A DNA stretch of 42,685 nucleotides from Flavobacteriaceae bacterium (lineage in GTDB: Bacteria; Bacteroidota; Bacteroidia; Flavobacteriales; Weeksellaceae), in the NCBI GenBank assembly GCA_004359435.1, contig PTET01000001.1, positions 791,435 through 834,119 on the forward strand, read 5' to 3'. The notes beneath the pieces were generated by a model. That model was not told where the DNA came from and did no database searches. It was given only the letters and a program-made list of their open reading frames with translations. The position numbers were made by a program, and so were the translations under genes. Below are positions 32,432 through 41,034 of the stretch, piece after piece (position 1 is the stretch's first letter; every line of letters begins with the position of its first letter).

Positions 32432-33386
32432 AATACTCACAGGGGTGCAAAGCACCGGGATCCCTCATTTGGGAAACGTTTTGGGCGCCATTTTACCTGC
32501 CATAGAACTATCTAAAAAGCATCCTGATTCTTTCTTTTTTATCGCCAACCTTCATTCTTTAACCCAAATCAAAGATTCGGCACAGCTTAGAGAAAATACC
32601 TTTCAGACTGCTGCGGTTTGGCTGGCTTGTGGTTTAGATCCCAATCAGACTGTGTTTTATCGCCAAAGCGATATACCCGAGGTATGCGAACTCTCTTGGT
32701 ATCTATCTTGTTTTTTTCCATACTCTAGGCTTAGCTTGGCACACTCTTTCAAAGACAAATCTGACCGTCTAGAAGACGTAAATGCTGGACTTTTTGCTTA
32801 CCCAATGCTTATGGCGGCAGATATACTTTTATACGATGCCAATCTTGTTCCCGTTGGAAAAGACCAGTTGCAGCATTTGGAATTCACCCGAGACGTAGCG
32901 GGTAGATTTAACCATAAATTGGGGGAGAATTTTGTGCTTCCAGAACCTTATATGCAAGAAGATGCCAAACTGGTTCCCGGAACCGATGGTCATAAAATGA
33001 GCAAATCCAAAGGCAACACCATCAACTTATTTTTAGATGAAAAGGCTTTAAAGAAACAAATCATGGGCATCCAAACAGATTCTAAATCTCTAGAAGAACC
33101 CAAAGATATTAATGACCCTATTTTAAACTTATATCGATTGATTGCAAGCCAAGAGGAAATTTTAGAGATGGAAAACAATTATCAAAGAGGTGGATATGGT
33201 TATGGACACGCCAAAACAGCTTTGTTTGAAAAAATGCTTTCTACTTTTGAAACAATCAGAGAAAAATACAGGTATTATATAGATAATCCTGCCGTTGTAG
33301 AAGAAGCTCTGGTGTTGGGTGGCCAAAAGGCGCGAGCTGTGGCACAGAATAGATTAGAACAAACCCGAAAATTGCTAGGGGTTTAA
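32424..33386 (+). CDS. trpS: Tryptophanyl-tRNA synthetase
   Basis: 320 residues. A class I synthetase for tRNA-Trp. The HIGH-like motif is in GVQSTGIPHLGNVLGAI; the KMSKS motif is DGHKMSKSKGN. VPVGKDQLQHLEFTRDVA is the typical Trp-binding and dimer segment. Length is normal. The start overlaps lspA, which is consistent with one operon. Confidence 0.97.
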   Translation: MSRILTGVQSTGIPHLGNVLGAILPAIELSKKHPDSFFFIANLHSLTQIKDSAQLRENTFQTAAVWLACGLDPNQTVFYRQSDIPEVCELSWYLSCFFPYSRLSLAHSFKDKSDRLEDVNAGLFAYPMLMAADILLYDANLVPVGKDQLQHLEFTRDVAGRFNHKLGENFVLPEPYMQEDAKLVPGTDGHKMSKSKGNTINLFLDEKALKKQIMGIQTDSKSLEEPKDINDPILNLYRLIASQEEILEMENNYQRGGYGYGHAKTALFEKMLSTFETIREKYRYYIDNPAVVEEALVLGGQKARAVAQNRLEQTRKLLGV

Positions 33387-33423
33387 CAGATTTTTTTGCA
33401 TCTTTAGTAAAAATAAATGCTAA

Positions 33424-35094
33424 GTGATGCACAAGACTACTCCCTTTTTCGTTTTACAAACTCGAAATCTTTTGGTTTTATGGTTTGTTTTTTTCTTTGG
33501 CTTTTCTTCGGCCCAAGATCTTTTTTCTGCGCCTCAAAATCCAAGGGCCGAGCTTAATTCCAATAGACTTTGGTGGGATGTTCAGCATTATGCCCTAGAG
33601 ATAGAAGTATTGGTAGATCAAAGAAAAATAGTGGGCAAAAACACTATTTCTTATGCGGTTCTCCCTGGGGTAGAAAATACAGGTATCATGCAAATTGATT
33701 TGCAAACGCCAATGGAAATCACAAAAATTACAGATGGAGAAGGCAATTCGTTAAAATTCACCCAAGAGCCTGATAGCTATTTGGTTGAGGTGAAAAATGT
33801 ATCTAAAGACTCAAAACTTGTGGTTTATTTTCAGGGAATTCCTAAAGTAGCTCCAAAAGCACCCTGGGAAGGAGGTTTTACCTGGGCCAGAGACAGAACG
33901 GGTGCTACTTTTGTATCCACCAGTTGTCAAGGAGAAGGATCAAGCCTTTGGTGGCCAGGGAAAGATCATCCCACCGATGAACCTCAAAATGGAATGACCT
34001 TAAAAATTACCACACCCAGCAATTTGGTAGGAGTCTCAAATGGTCAACTCATTCAACGAGAAGAAGGGGAGAAAAAATCTAGTTATACTTGGCAGGTGAA
34101 GTCACCGATAAATTTGTACAACATTAGTTTGAATGCAGGTAGATATCAAAACTGGAAACAGAAGTACAATGGACTAAACGGAGAACTAGATTTGTCTTAC
34201 TATGTAATTGCAGAAGACTTAGACAAATCTGTCACGCATTTCTCGGATGTGAAAAAAACCTTAGACGCATTTGAATATTGGTTTGGGCCATATCCATTCT
34301 ACCAAGATGGTTTTAAACTCATTCAAACTCCTTTTTTGGGCATGGAGCATCAAAGTGGGATTGCTTATGGAAACCATTTTCTCAAAGGGTATTTAGGGGG
34401 AGATATCTCGGGCACGGGGCTTGGAATGCTCTTTGACTACATCATTGTACATGAAACCGCCCATGAATGGTGGGGAAACTCTGTGAGTGTGAAAGATGTT
34501 GCAGATCTTTGGGTGCACGAAGCATTTGCTTGTTATAGCGAGGCACTTTTTGTTAGCTACCACCTAGATGCCAAATCTGGGGAAGATTATATTTTGGGAC
34601 TCAGAGAAAACATCAGAAACGATGCTCCTATCATTGGAAAATATGGACTGGGTATTGAAGGTTCCTCTGACATGTATTCTAAAGGTGCCAACTTGCTGCA
34701 CATGATTTCTAAGTATCATACCCAAGAAAGCTGGAGACAAACCTTAATGGGGATTCAGAAAGAGTTCTATCAACAGACAGTAACAGGAAAGCAGATTGAA
34801 GATTATCTCAAACAAAAAACACCTAAGGCAGATTTGTCGCTTATTTTCGATCAGTATCTTAGAAGTGAAAAGATTCCGATTTTAGACATTCAAAAAACCA
34901 AATCAGGCATCAAATATCAACTTAAGAACTGCAACGAATCTTTGGTGATGCCCATTTCTTTAATTTTTGAAAAAGGCATGACTCCTGTTTGGATTACTGC
35001 ATCAACCCAAACAGCCGAATTGAGCTTGGACAAAACCAAACTAAAAAGCCTAAAAGTTGATCCTGGGTTTTATTTAAACGTTAAAATCAGATAG
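33424..35094 (+). CDS. M1-family metallopeptidase, exported
   Basis: 556 residues with a signal peptide ending near FSSAQD. A gluzincin aminopeptidase: zinc site HETAHEWWGN (His343, Glu344, His347) with the third ligand Glu366 (HEAFACYSE), and the exopeptidase-type motif GMEHQSGI in place of GAMEN. The N-terminal domain is a beta-saddle (WDVQHYALEIEVLV). The long C-terminal helical domain of PepN-type enzymes is absent; a short beta-like tail ends the protein, as in Bacteroidota periplasmic M1 peptidases. It follows trpS by 37 nt and may be read through from it. Confidence 0.93.
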   Translation: MMHKTTPFFVLQTRNLLVLWFVFFFGFSSAQDLFSAPQNPRAELNSNRLWWDVQHYALEIEVLVDQRKIVGKNTISYAVLPGVENTGIMQIDLQTPMEITKITDGEGNSLKFTQEPDSYLVEVKNVSKDSKLVVYFQGIPKVAPKAPWEGGFTWARDRTGATFVSTSCQGEGSSLWWPGKDHPTDEPQNGMTLKITTPSNLVGVSNGQLIQREEGEKKSSYTWQVKSPINLYNISLNAGRYQNWKQKYNGLNGELDLSYYVIAEDLDKSVTHFSDVKKTLDAFEYWFGPYPFYQDGFKLIQTPFLGMEHQSGIAYGNHFLKGYLGGDISGTGLGMLFDYIIVHETAHEWWGNSVSVKDVADLWVHEAFACYSEALFVSYHLDAKSGEDYILGLRENIRNDAPIIGKYGLGIEGSSDMYSKGANLLHMISKYHTQESWRQTLMGIQKEFYQQTVTGKQIEDYLKQKTPKADLSLIFDQYLRSEKIPILDIQKTKSGIKYQLKNCNESLVMPISLIFEKGMTPVWITASTQTAELSLDKTKLKSLKVDPGFYLNVKIR

Positions 35095-35140
35095 TTTTAA
35101 ATTTATGGACTAATTTTCTGTCTGGTCTTTCAAACAAATC

Positions 35141-35180
35141 AAAAAAAAATCTATTCAAAAAAGAATAGATTTTTTTTTTT
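35141..35180. terminator. Bidirectional intrinsic terminator
   Basis: An A-run plus TCTATTC (35141-35156) pairs with GAATAGA plus a T-run (35163-35180) around a 6-nt loop. It serves the M1 peptidase gene and the convergent peroxiredoxin gene. Confidence 0.85.
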
Positions 35181-35209
35181 GAAGAAACCTTCAGAATCAA
35201 AAGGAAGCA

Positions 35210-35845
35210 TCACAAATTCGGCTGAGGAGTGGTTCTCAAATAAGGTTTGATTTCCTTAAACCCTTTGGGGAATTTGGCTGGAATGTCCTCTGTTTTGATG
35301 GCTGGTGCTACCACTACATCTTCCCCATGTTTCCAGTTTGCAGGAGTCGCAACGCTATAATTGGCGGTGAGTTGCAAAGAATCTACCACACGAAGCAATT
35401 CATCGAAATTTCTTCCCGTAGATGCTGGATAGGTAATGATGAGTTTGATTTTTTTGTCTGGATCTATCACCACCACAGAGCGAACGGTAAATTTGTCCGA
35501 TGCGTTGGGGTGAACAAAATCGTACAATTTGGAAACCTCAAAGTTGGGATCTGCAATAATGGGGAAATTCACAGTGGTGCTTTGGGTTTCGTTGATGTCT
35601 TTGATCCATTCGATATGAGAATCCACAGGGTCTACACTCAAGGCAATGACTTTTACATTTCTTTTTTCAAACTCGGGTTTGAGTTTGGCTACCGTTCCCA
35701 ATTCGGTAGTACAAACAGGGGTAAAATCTGCAGGGTGAGAAAACAAAATCCCCCAGCTGTCTCCCAAATATTCATAGAAACTTTTTTTTCCTTCGCTAGT
35801 CTCTGCTACGAAGTCTGGTGCTGTATCTCCTAATCTAAGTGCCAT
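35210..35845 (-). CDS. 1-Cys peroxiredoxin (Prx6 type)
   Basis: 211 residues. Thiol peroxidase acting on H2O2 and alkyl hydroperoxides. The peroxidatic Cys is Cys45 in FSHPADFTPVCTTELG. There is no second Cys, so resolving must come from another thiol. The C-terminal arm (TPANWKHGEDVVVAP, PYLRTTPQPNL) is the Prx6-type extension. It has its own promoter and is monocistronic. Confidence 0.96.
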   Translation of the reverse strand: MALRLGDTAPDFVAETSEGKKSFYEYLGDSWGILFSHPADFTPVCTTELGTVAKLKPEFEKRNVKVIALSVDPVDSHIEWIKDINETQSTTVNFPIIADPNFEVSKLYDFVHPNASDKFTVRSVVVIDPDKKIKLIITYPASTGRNFDELLRVVDSLQLTANYSVATPANWKHGEDVVVAPAIKTEDIPAKFPKGFKEIKPYLRTTPQPNL

Positions 35846-35898
35846 ATATTATGATTTTTTGGTTTACAATTTAAATTGTTTTATAATTTTTATATCTA

Positions 35899-35930
35899 CA
35901 AACATACATAAACCTAGTATTTCTACCAAA
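35899..35930 (-). promoter_or_regulatory. Bacteroidota-type promoter of the peroxiredoxin gene
   Basis: On the minus strand TTTG (35930-35927), a 20-nt spacer and TATGTTTG (35906-35899). This is the closest match to the TTTG/TAnnTTTG consensus in the window. Start codon 54 nt downstream. Confidence 0.75.
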
Positions 35931-36039
35931 TTAGTAGGTAATATTTTTTCTTTTACAAAAACCTGGTGATTTTCTCAGAATTCAAGCAACCAATCTAGAT
36001 GACTTATTGCCAAAAGTCAGAAAAATAAAAAAAAAACAC

Positions 36040-36047
36040 TAAATTTG
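36040..36047 (+). promoter_or_regulatory. Possible -7 element for sterol-desaturase paralogue 3
   Basis: TAAATTTG matches TAnnTTTG and lies 30 nt upstream of the start codon. The nearest TTG upstream is too far (30 nt), so the -33 element is unclear. Confidence 0.35.
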
Positions 36048-36076
36048 AACTTGTAGAATCCACAACAAATTATGTC

Positions 36077-37291
36077 ATGTTAAAAAAACTTTGGAACGCA
36101 GATTTTTCCGATTACAAATATCCAAACTTCAAATATGTTTGGATATTGATGGCTACTTACATCATGATCGAAGGAATGCTTATGCCTTGGCCAGAGACAT
36201 TTTTTACCTATTTTGAAAAATGGGTTGCCCAGTACCCATCTCTTGCCTTTTTTGGGCAAAAAGTTAAAGGAATACCTTTGGGTGCATTAATCATAGCTTC
36301 GATTCTTGTGGTGTATCTTTACTGGTTTGTACAATTTGTGGAAAGAAGAGCGGCGAAGACCATTGGTACAGAAAAACTTAGACAAATCGTCGTTCCCCAT
36401 TTTCTGACCATCGTTTTGGATTTGGCAGTAACTTTTGTATTTCTTTTGTTAATACAATATGCAGTGGGAGTATATATAGGAAAACCTTTTGATATTTTCA
36501 ATTTTGTTTCTTTGCCAAAAGAAGGGCATGTTTTTCAAGGATTAATTGATTGGTACAATAGCACTTTTGCCAGTATTCCAACACTCATCCATTTGCCATT
36601 TCCCATTGCATTTCTTGTAACCATCATACTGGCAGACTTGCCAGTTTATATTTTCCATTATTCCATCCACTGGTCAAGAGTACTTTGGCTTACCATTCAC
36701 CGCTCTCACCATACACCTGAATATTTGCATCCCTTTGGTGCTGGGCCTGTTTTTGCTTTTGCATTTATTTTCTTATTGCCCTCTTTTTTCTTAAAACTGG
36801 CCATTTCCAAACTTGTATACATAGAGCCTATTTTGGATGGACTTGTATGTTTGCACGTAGTCGTTTTTATTTTAGAGAAATTCAGCCACTCCAATCCGTT
36901 TTATCATGTGGCTTTCAAAAACAAATTCTTATACCAACTTTTCCATATGTTTGGTTCTGGCCCATTCCATCTGGCACACCATTCAGCCCGAGAAGGGGAA
37001 GAGATTGTGAATTTGGCAAACCTTGGATTTCTTTTCTGGGATAGAGTTTTTGGAACTTACAAAAAACCGGATCCTGAAATTCCTCCTGTTGGACTTACCA
37101 ATCAACCCAAAATCATCATGAATCCACTCAGACTATATTTGAGTGGTTTTGCTACCATATTTTACGAGCTCAAACACAATTCACCCAAACATTGGTTTAA
37201 AATACTTTTTGGATCTGTGTATTATACACCTCCTGTTACCAAAGACTTTTTGATTGTTTCTTATCCAGAAAAAATGGTAGCGACACAATAA
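36077..37291 (+). CDS. Sterol desaturase / fatty acid hydroxylase family membrane protein (paralogue 3)
   Basis: 404 residues with several membrane helices. Histidine motifs HYSIH and HRSHH lie around residues 193-215, and HLAHH (GPFHLAHHSA) near residue 300. The C-terminal block (PPVGLTNQPKIIMNP, LSGFATIFYELKHNS, FGSVYYTPP) matches paralogue 1 at 6583-7830 closely, so the two come from one duplication. It is read divergently from the peroxiredoxin gene, 231 bp away. Lipid or isoprenoid hydroxylation is the inference; substrate unknown. Confidence 0.9.
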   Translation: MLKKLWNADFSDYKYPNFKYVWILMATYIMIEGMLMPWPETFFTYFEKWVAQYPSLAFFGQKVKGIPLGALIIASILVVYLYWFVQFVERRAAKTIGTEKLRQIVVPHFLTIVLDLAVTFVFLLLIQYAVGVYIGKPFDIFNFVSLPKEGHVFQGLIDWYNSTFASIPTLIHLPFPIAFLVTIILADLPVYIFHYSIHWSRVLWLTIHRSHHTPEYLHPFGAGPVFAFAFIFLLPSFFLKLAISKLVYIEPILDGLVCLHVVVFILEKFSHSNPFYHVAFKNKFLYQLFHMFGSGPFHLAHHSAREGEEIVNLANLGFLFWDRVFGTYKKPDPEIPPVGLTNQPKIIMNPLRLYLSGFATIFYELKHNSPKHWFKILFGSVYYTPPVTKDFLIVSYPEKMVATQ

Positions 37292-37362
37292 CCTTGAGAA
37301 ATTTTTCCAATGCTTGATAATTGTGGGCAACCCAATAAAGCACGGAAAGAAATAAAAATCAA

Positions 37363-37929
37363 ATGACAACTTACATATCATTGTTAAGAGGAATTAACGT
37401 AAGTGGGCATAAGCTTATCAAAATGGAAGCTCTTGCAAAGTCATTTGAAATGCTAGGTTTTAAAAATATAAAGACATATCTTCAAAGTGGAAATGTTGTT
37501 TTTTCTTGGATCAAAGTTGATCCGAAAGAAATAGAACAAAAAATTTCGCGACAGATTGAAAATGATTTTGGTTTCGACGTTTCAGTTGTTGTCTTAACAA
37601 TTGAAAATCTACTTCATATTGTTGAAAACAATCCATTTATCAATTCTCCTGAAAGAAATCCCACTTATTTTCAGATAACATTTCTTTCTTCAAAACCTCA
37701 GACTGACAATTTCAGTGTGATTGAACAAAAAAAACAGGTTGGTGAAGAAATATCATTTTCTAACCATGCGGTTTACTTACATTGTCCAAATGGTTATGGG
37801 AAAACAAAATTGACCAACAACCTTTTGGAATCAAAATTACAAGTTATTGCTACAACCAGAAATTGGAAAACTACCAATGAACTATTAAAGCTAGCAAAAG
37901 AGCTAGAAAAGAAACAATTTTCTAAATAA
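37363..37929 (+). CDS. DUF1697 family protein
   Basis: 188 residues. Family start signature MTTYISLLRGINVSGHKLIK, then YLQSGNVVFSW, FGFDVSVVVLT and the C-terminal YGKTKLTNN and TTRNWKTTNELLKL. Members have two ferredoxin-like domains and no established function. Base composition is slightly more AT-rich than neighbours. It lies 71 bp downstream of paralogue 3 with a weak TTG/TAATTGTG promoter at 37294-37325, and ends at a bidirectional terminator. Confidence 0.93.
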   Translation: MTTYISLLRGINVSGHKLIKMEALAKSFEMLGFKNIKTYLQSGNVVFSWIKVDPKEIEQKISRQIENDFGFDVSVVVLTIENLLHIVENNPFINSPERNPTYFQITFLSSKPQTDNFSVIEQKKQVGEEISFSNHAVYLHCPNGYGKTKLTNNLLESKLQVIATTRNWKTTNELLKLAKELEKKQFSK

Positions 37930-37977
37930 TAAATAGAAAAAATAGGCTTCTAGTAAGAGAGTATTGTGTAGAAATAA

Positions 37978-38010
37978 AATAACCTTAATCCGAATCAGAT
38001 TAAGGTTATT
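37978..38010. terminator. Bidirectional intrinsic terminator
   Basis: A 13-bp perfect stem (AATAACCTTAATC at 37978-37990 with its complement at 37998-38010) and a 7-nt loop lie between convergent DUF1697 and S8 protease genes. Confidence 0.8.
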
Positions 38011-38034
38011 TATTTTATGGAAAAGATTATCTGT

Positions 38035-41034
38035 TTACTGAATTAAGAGCTTAAAGGTGGTGTTGGTGTTTTCGGTTTTTAGTTGAATGAAATACACCCC
38101 AGATGGAAAAGAAGAATAATCTAATTTCACTGTGTAATTTGGATTTTCAAAACGGTTGGTTCTGATGAGTTTTCCAGAAGCATCAAAAGCTGAAACCTCT
38201 GCAAATTGATTGGCATTGAATACTATAGTTACAAGTCCATCTTTGCTTGGATTGGGGAAAATCTTATCTTCTAACACCAAAGTATACTGCTTTTCAAAAA
38301 CAGTTTTGCAGACGTCGTCTCCAGTTACCTTCAAAGTGTTAAGACCTGGTTTTAGGGTTAAATCATAGCTGCTTTGGCTGGTTGTTATGGTCTCTTGGTT
38401 AAACACAATTGTATAGTTGTTGGCACCCTCTAAACTTAAGGTTACTTTGTTTGGAGCTGGTTGGCTGTCTGTAACACGCATCGTCGCATCGCTTTGAATA
38501 GTATGATTAATACAGGTCTCTAAAAGCGTACCTACCTTTTTTAGGCAAAGATTATATCCGCCGGCTGCAAGTCCTTCAACTTTGGTTTGACCGGTAAAAG
38601 TAGGATAGTCTACATTGTTAATTTTTAAGGTATAATTTTGCCCAGCATCCAAAGAAGAAATGCTTATAGATCCATTTTTGTTGCCACAGCTTTCGTTGGT
38701 AGAAGTAATAGAAATGTCATTAGGGTTTATCGCCAGCTCGCAAGCATCTCCAATTTTGTCTCCATCGCTGTCTTTTTGATCTGGGTTTGCTGTGTTTTTA
38801 CAGTTGTCAAAGAAGTCGATGATTCCATCTTTGTCTGTGTCAAGGTCACAGGCATCTCCAATCCCATTGTTGTCTGCATCTTCTTGAAGAGGATTGTAGA
38901 CATTGATGCAGTTGTCTACGTTGTCTAAAATGCCATCTGCATCGCTGTCATCAGGCAAATCACAAACATCTCCCTTGCCATCTGAATCGGTGTCTTTTTG
39001 GTCGGAATTGGCATGATTTACACAGTTGTCGCATTTGTCATTGATTCCATCAGAGTCAGTATCCTTAAAATTACCAAGCACAAATACAAGGCTCTTTTGG
39101 ATACAATCTTTGGTCTGAATTAGGGTATAGGTGTCTTTTTTGTTGGCAGAATAATTTTGGGTGGTAGCAACAGTATTTCCACTGCTATCTTTCCAAAGGT
39201 AACTGGTATATCCCGCTTCTCCATTTAGGGTGAGTGTTTCGCCTTGGCAGTAATCAATTTCTTGGCTTTGGCTCGATTTTTCTAGACTTTCGCAAATTTT
39301 ACCAGCAGTTAAAACAAGAGCAAAACTCTGATTGGTTGATGTTCCTTTTTTAGAACGAATCTCCACCGTATATTTTTTGTATGTTTTGGGGCTATTCAGT
39401 ACAATTTGCTCGATGTTGTCTGTGTTATTGTCTCCAGTTGTTGCAGGATTCGAAGGATTATTGACATCTAAGACCCAGGGAGAAATAACCACGCCATCCT
39501 CGTCTTTGATGCGAATGTCCAAATCGTTTATCAAGATTTTGCTGCGGTTGTTAACGCTATAGTCGGGCAGAGTTTCTAGGGCTGGATCAATCCAAGCCAG
39601 GGTAGCTTTTAGCGGGGCACTAGCGTCAATGATGTAAAATTCTTTGGTGTATACAGAATTTTGAGCAAAACTATTGTTTCTCAAAACAAAGGCGTTTTGG
39701 GATTTGTTTTCGATGATTTGCGCCGCTAAGTAGGCATTAAAAACACCAAATCCAAACTGATAATCAGGGCCAATATTTCCCACATCATGCGCAGAATGAC
39801 AGATAAGTGCCTTTACCATATCGGAGGTCATAAATGCCCCATTTTTATTTTTATGTACCTGTTGCAAAAGCCCTACACCACCCGTTACAAGGGGAGATGA
39901 AAAAGAAGTTCCACTTGCTGTTGCGTAGTTCGTATTCCCTGTAGCGTAAGGAATGGTAACGCCCTGACCCACTGCAACTAAATCGGGTTTGATTCGACCA
40001 TCATCCGTGGGTCCAATGGCAGAATACGAACTTAATTTTACTTTAGAAGCATCAAAAGAACCACTAAAATTATCGATAGATCCTACTTGTATTCCATTTT
40101 TGTGGGTAGAAGACCAGCCTACACAGTCGTAACCGCTTTCGCAGTCTAGGTTTCTTATCGCATAAGATTCTATGGCTTCAAAGGAGGTTATATTTCCTTG
40201 CGCATCCTTTACAGGCTTAAAATAATAGTGTTTGCTTCCTTTGGTGTAGTTATCATTCCTAGGATTTCCAACAGCTTGTATAAAGGTATGGAAGGGAGCA
40301 CTATATAAGATTTTATCGGTAGACTGGTCTACAACAGAATAATATCCAAAAGTTCCGTCTTCGGTTTCAGAATAGCTCGTATCTCCATACCAGTACCAAC
40401 CTATACCCTTATAGTAAGTGGGATCTGAGTTATATTCCCAGCCACCATAAAGCCCATAAGAGTGATTGGAGAGCATACCTGATGGATTCTGAGAAGAAAC
40501 CAAGGCAATTTCTGTTAGATCATCATCAAAATCATAGGTAATGAGTTTTGCGTTTTTTGCAGTACCTGTACTATTTGCATTCACACCATTTGAAACCATC
40601 ATTCCCGCTACACCGGTTGAGTGCGTGTTGGCGGCTGCAGTCTGCTTGTTGGTTACATTGGATGAAAAATCTTGGTGTGTGGTTAGTACAGAACCCTCAT
40701 CCCACTGGTAGAGAGTGATCCCTTCGCCTTTGGGCTGAATGGATAAATCTGTATTGCTCTGAAGCGAAGTAATTCCACTGATGTTATTGGCTTTTAGATC
40801 TCTGGTTCCATAAACCGCAGGCATGCCATTTAAAGTTCCTTGGTAACCTTTTGGAAGGTTGTTTTTTTGTTTAGACCTTGCAGATGAGGGTTTGTTCTGA
40901 AAAACATCTAGGTTTTGACTGATTTTTTTGAGTTTCTCAACTTCTGTTTGGTTTTGTCCAAAAAGTGAGGTGTTTAGGGCTAATAAAAAGCCTAATGCAA
41001 TTTGAGTACTTAGTTTAAAGGAAAATATTTTCAT
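38035..41034 (-). CDS. Secreted S8 (subtilisin-like) serine protease with thrombospondin-3 repeats and T9SS sorting domain
   Basis: 999 residues. The signal peptide ends near LFGQ. The catalytic triad is Asp112 (YQWDEGSV), His138 (NTHSTGVAGMM) and Ser377 (ASGTSFSSPLV), with the oxyanion Asn in AVGNPRND. A jelly-roll-like domain follows (about 460-590). Then come Ca-binding thrombospondin type 3 repeats (about 660-770; DSDGINDKCDNC, DADGILDNVDNC, DKDGIIDFFDNC) and a type IX secretion type A C-terminal domain (IFPNPSKDG through GVYFIQLKTENTN). It should be exported, folded with Ca, and anchored or released by the T9SS. Start ATG overlaps the MutS2 stop codon as ATGA. Confidence 0.95.
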   Translation of the reverse strand: MKIFSFKLSTQIALGFLLALNTSLFGQNQTEVEKLKKISQNLDVFQNKPSSARSKQKNNLPKGYQGTLNGMPAVYGTRDLKANNISGITSLQSNTDLSIQPKGEGITLYQWDEGSVLTTHQDFSSNVTNKQTAAANTHSTGVAGMMVSNGVNANSTGTAKNAKLITYDFDDDLTEIALVSSQNPSGMLSNHSYGLYGGWEYNSDPTYYKGIGWYWYGDTSYSETEDGTFGYYSVVDQSTDKILYSAPFHTFIQAVGNPRNDNYTKGSKHYYFKPVKDAQGNITSFEAIESYAIRNLDCESGYDCVGWSSTHKNGIQVGSIDNFSGSFDASKVKLSSYSAIGPTDDGRIKPDLVAVGQGVTIPYATGNTNYATASGTSFSSPLVTGGVGLLQQVHKNKNGAFMTSDMVKALICHSAHDVGNIGPDYQFGFGVFNAYLAAQIIENKSQNAFVLRNNSFAQNSVYTKEFYIIDASAPLKATLAWIDPALETLPDYSVNNRSKILINDLDIRIKDEDGVVISPWVLDVNNPSNPATTGDNNTDNIEQIVLNSPKTYKKYTVEIRSKKGTSTNQSFALVLTAGKICESLEKSSQSQEIDYCQGETLTLNGEAGYTSYLWKDSSGNTVATTQNYSANKKDTYTLIQTKDCIQKSLVFVLGNFKDTDSDGINDKCDNCVNHANSDQKDTDSDGKGDVCDLPDDSDADGILDNVDNCINVYNPLQEDADNNGIGDACDLDTDKDGIIDFFDNCKNTANPDQKDSDGDKIGDACELAINPNDISITSTNESCGNKNGSISISSLDAGQNYTLKINNVDYPTFTGQTKVEGLAAGGYNLCLKKVGTLLETCINHTIQSDATMRVTDSQPAPNKVTLSLEGANNYTIVFNQETITTSQSSYDLTLKPGLNTLKVTGDDVCKTVFEKQYTLVLEDKIFPNPSKDGLVTIVFNANQFAEVSAFDASGKLIRTNRFENPNYTVKLDYSSFPSGVYFIQLKTENTNTTFKLLIQ

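Noticed and set aside
33387-33423. Separate promoter for the M1 peptidase gene
   Set aside because: No TAnnTTTG element is present in the 37-nt gap after trpS.
35327-35833. Long open frame antisense to the peroxiredoxin gene
   Set aside because: It is a shadow: the minus-strand frame has full peroxiredoxin motifs, while the antisense product has no recognisable domain.
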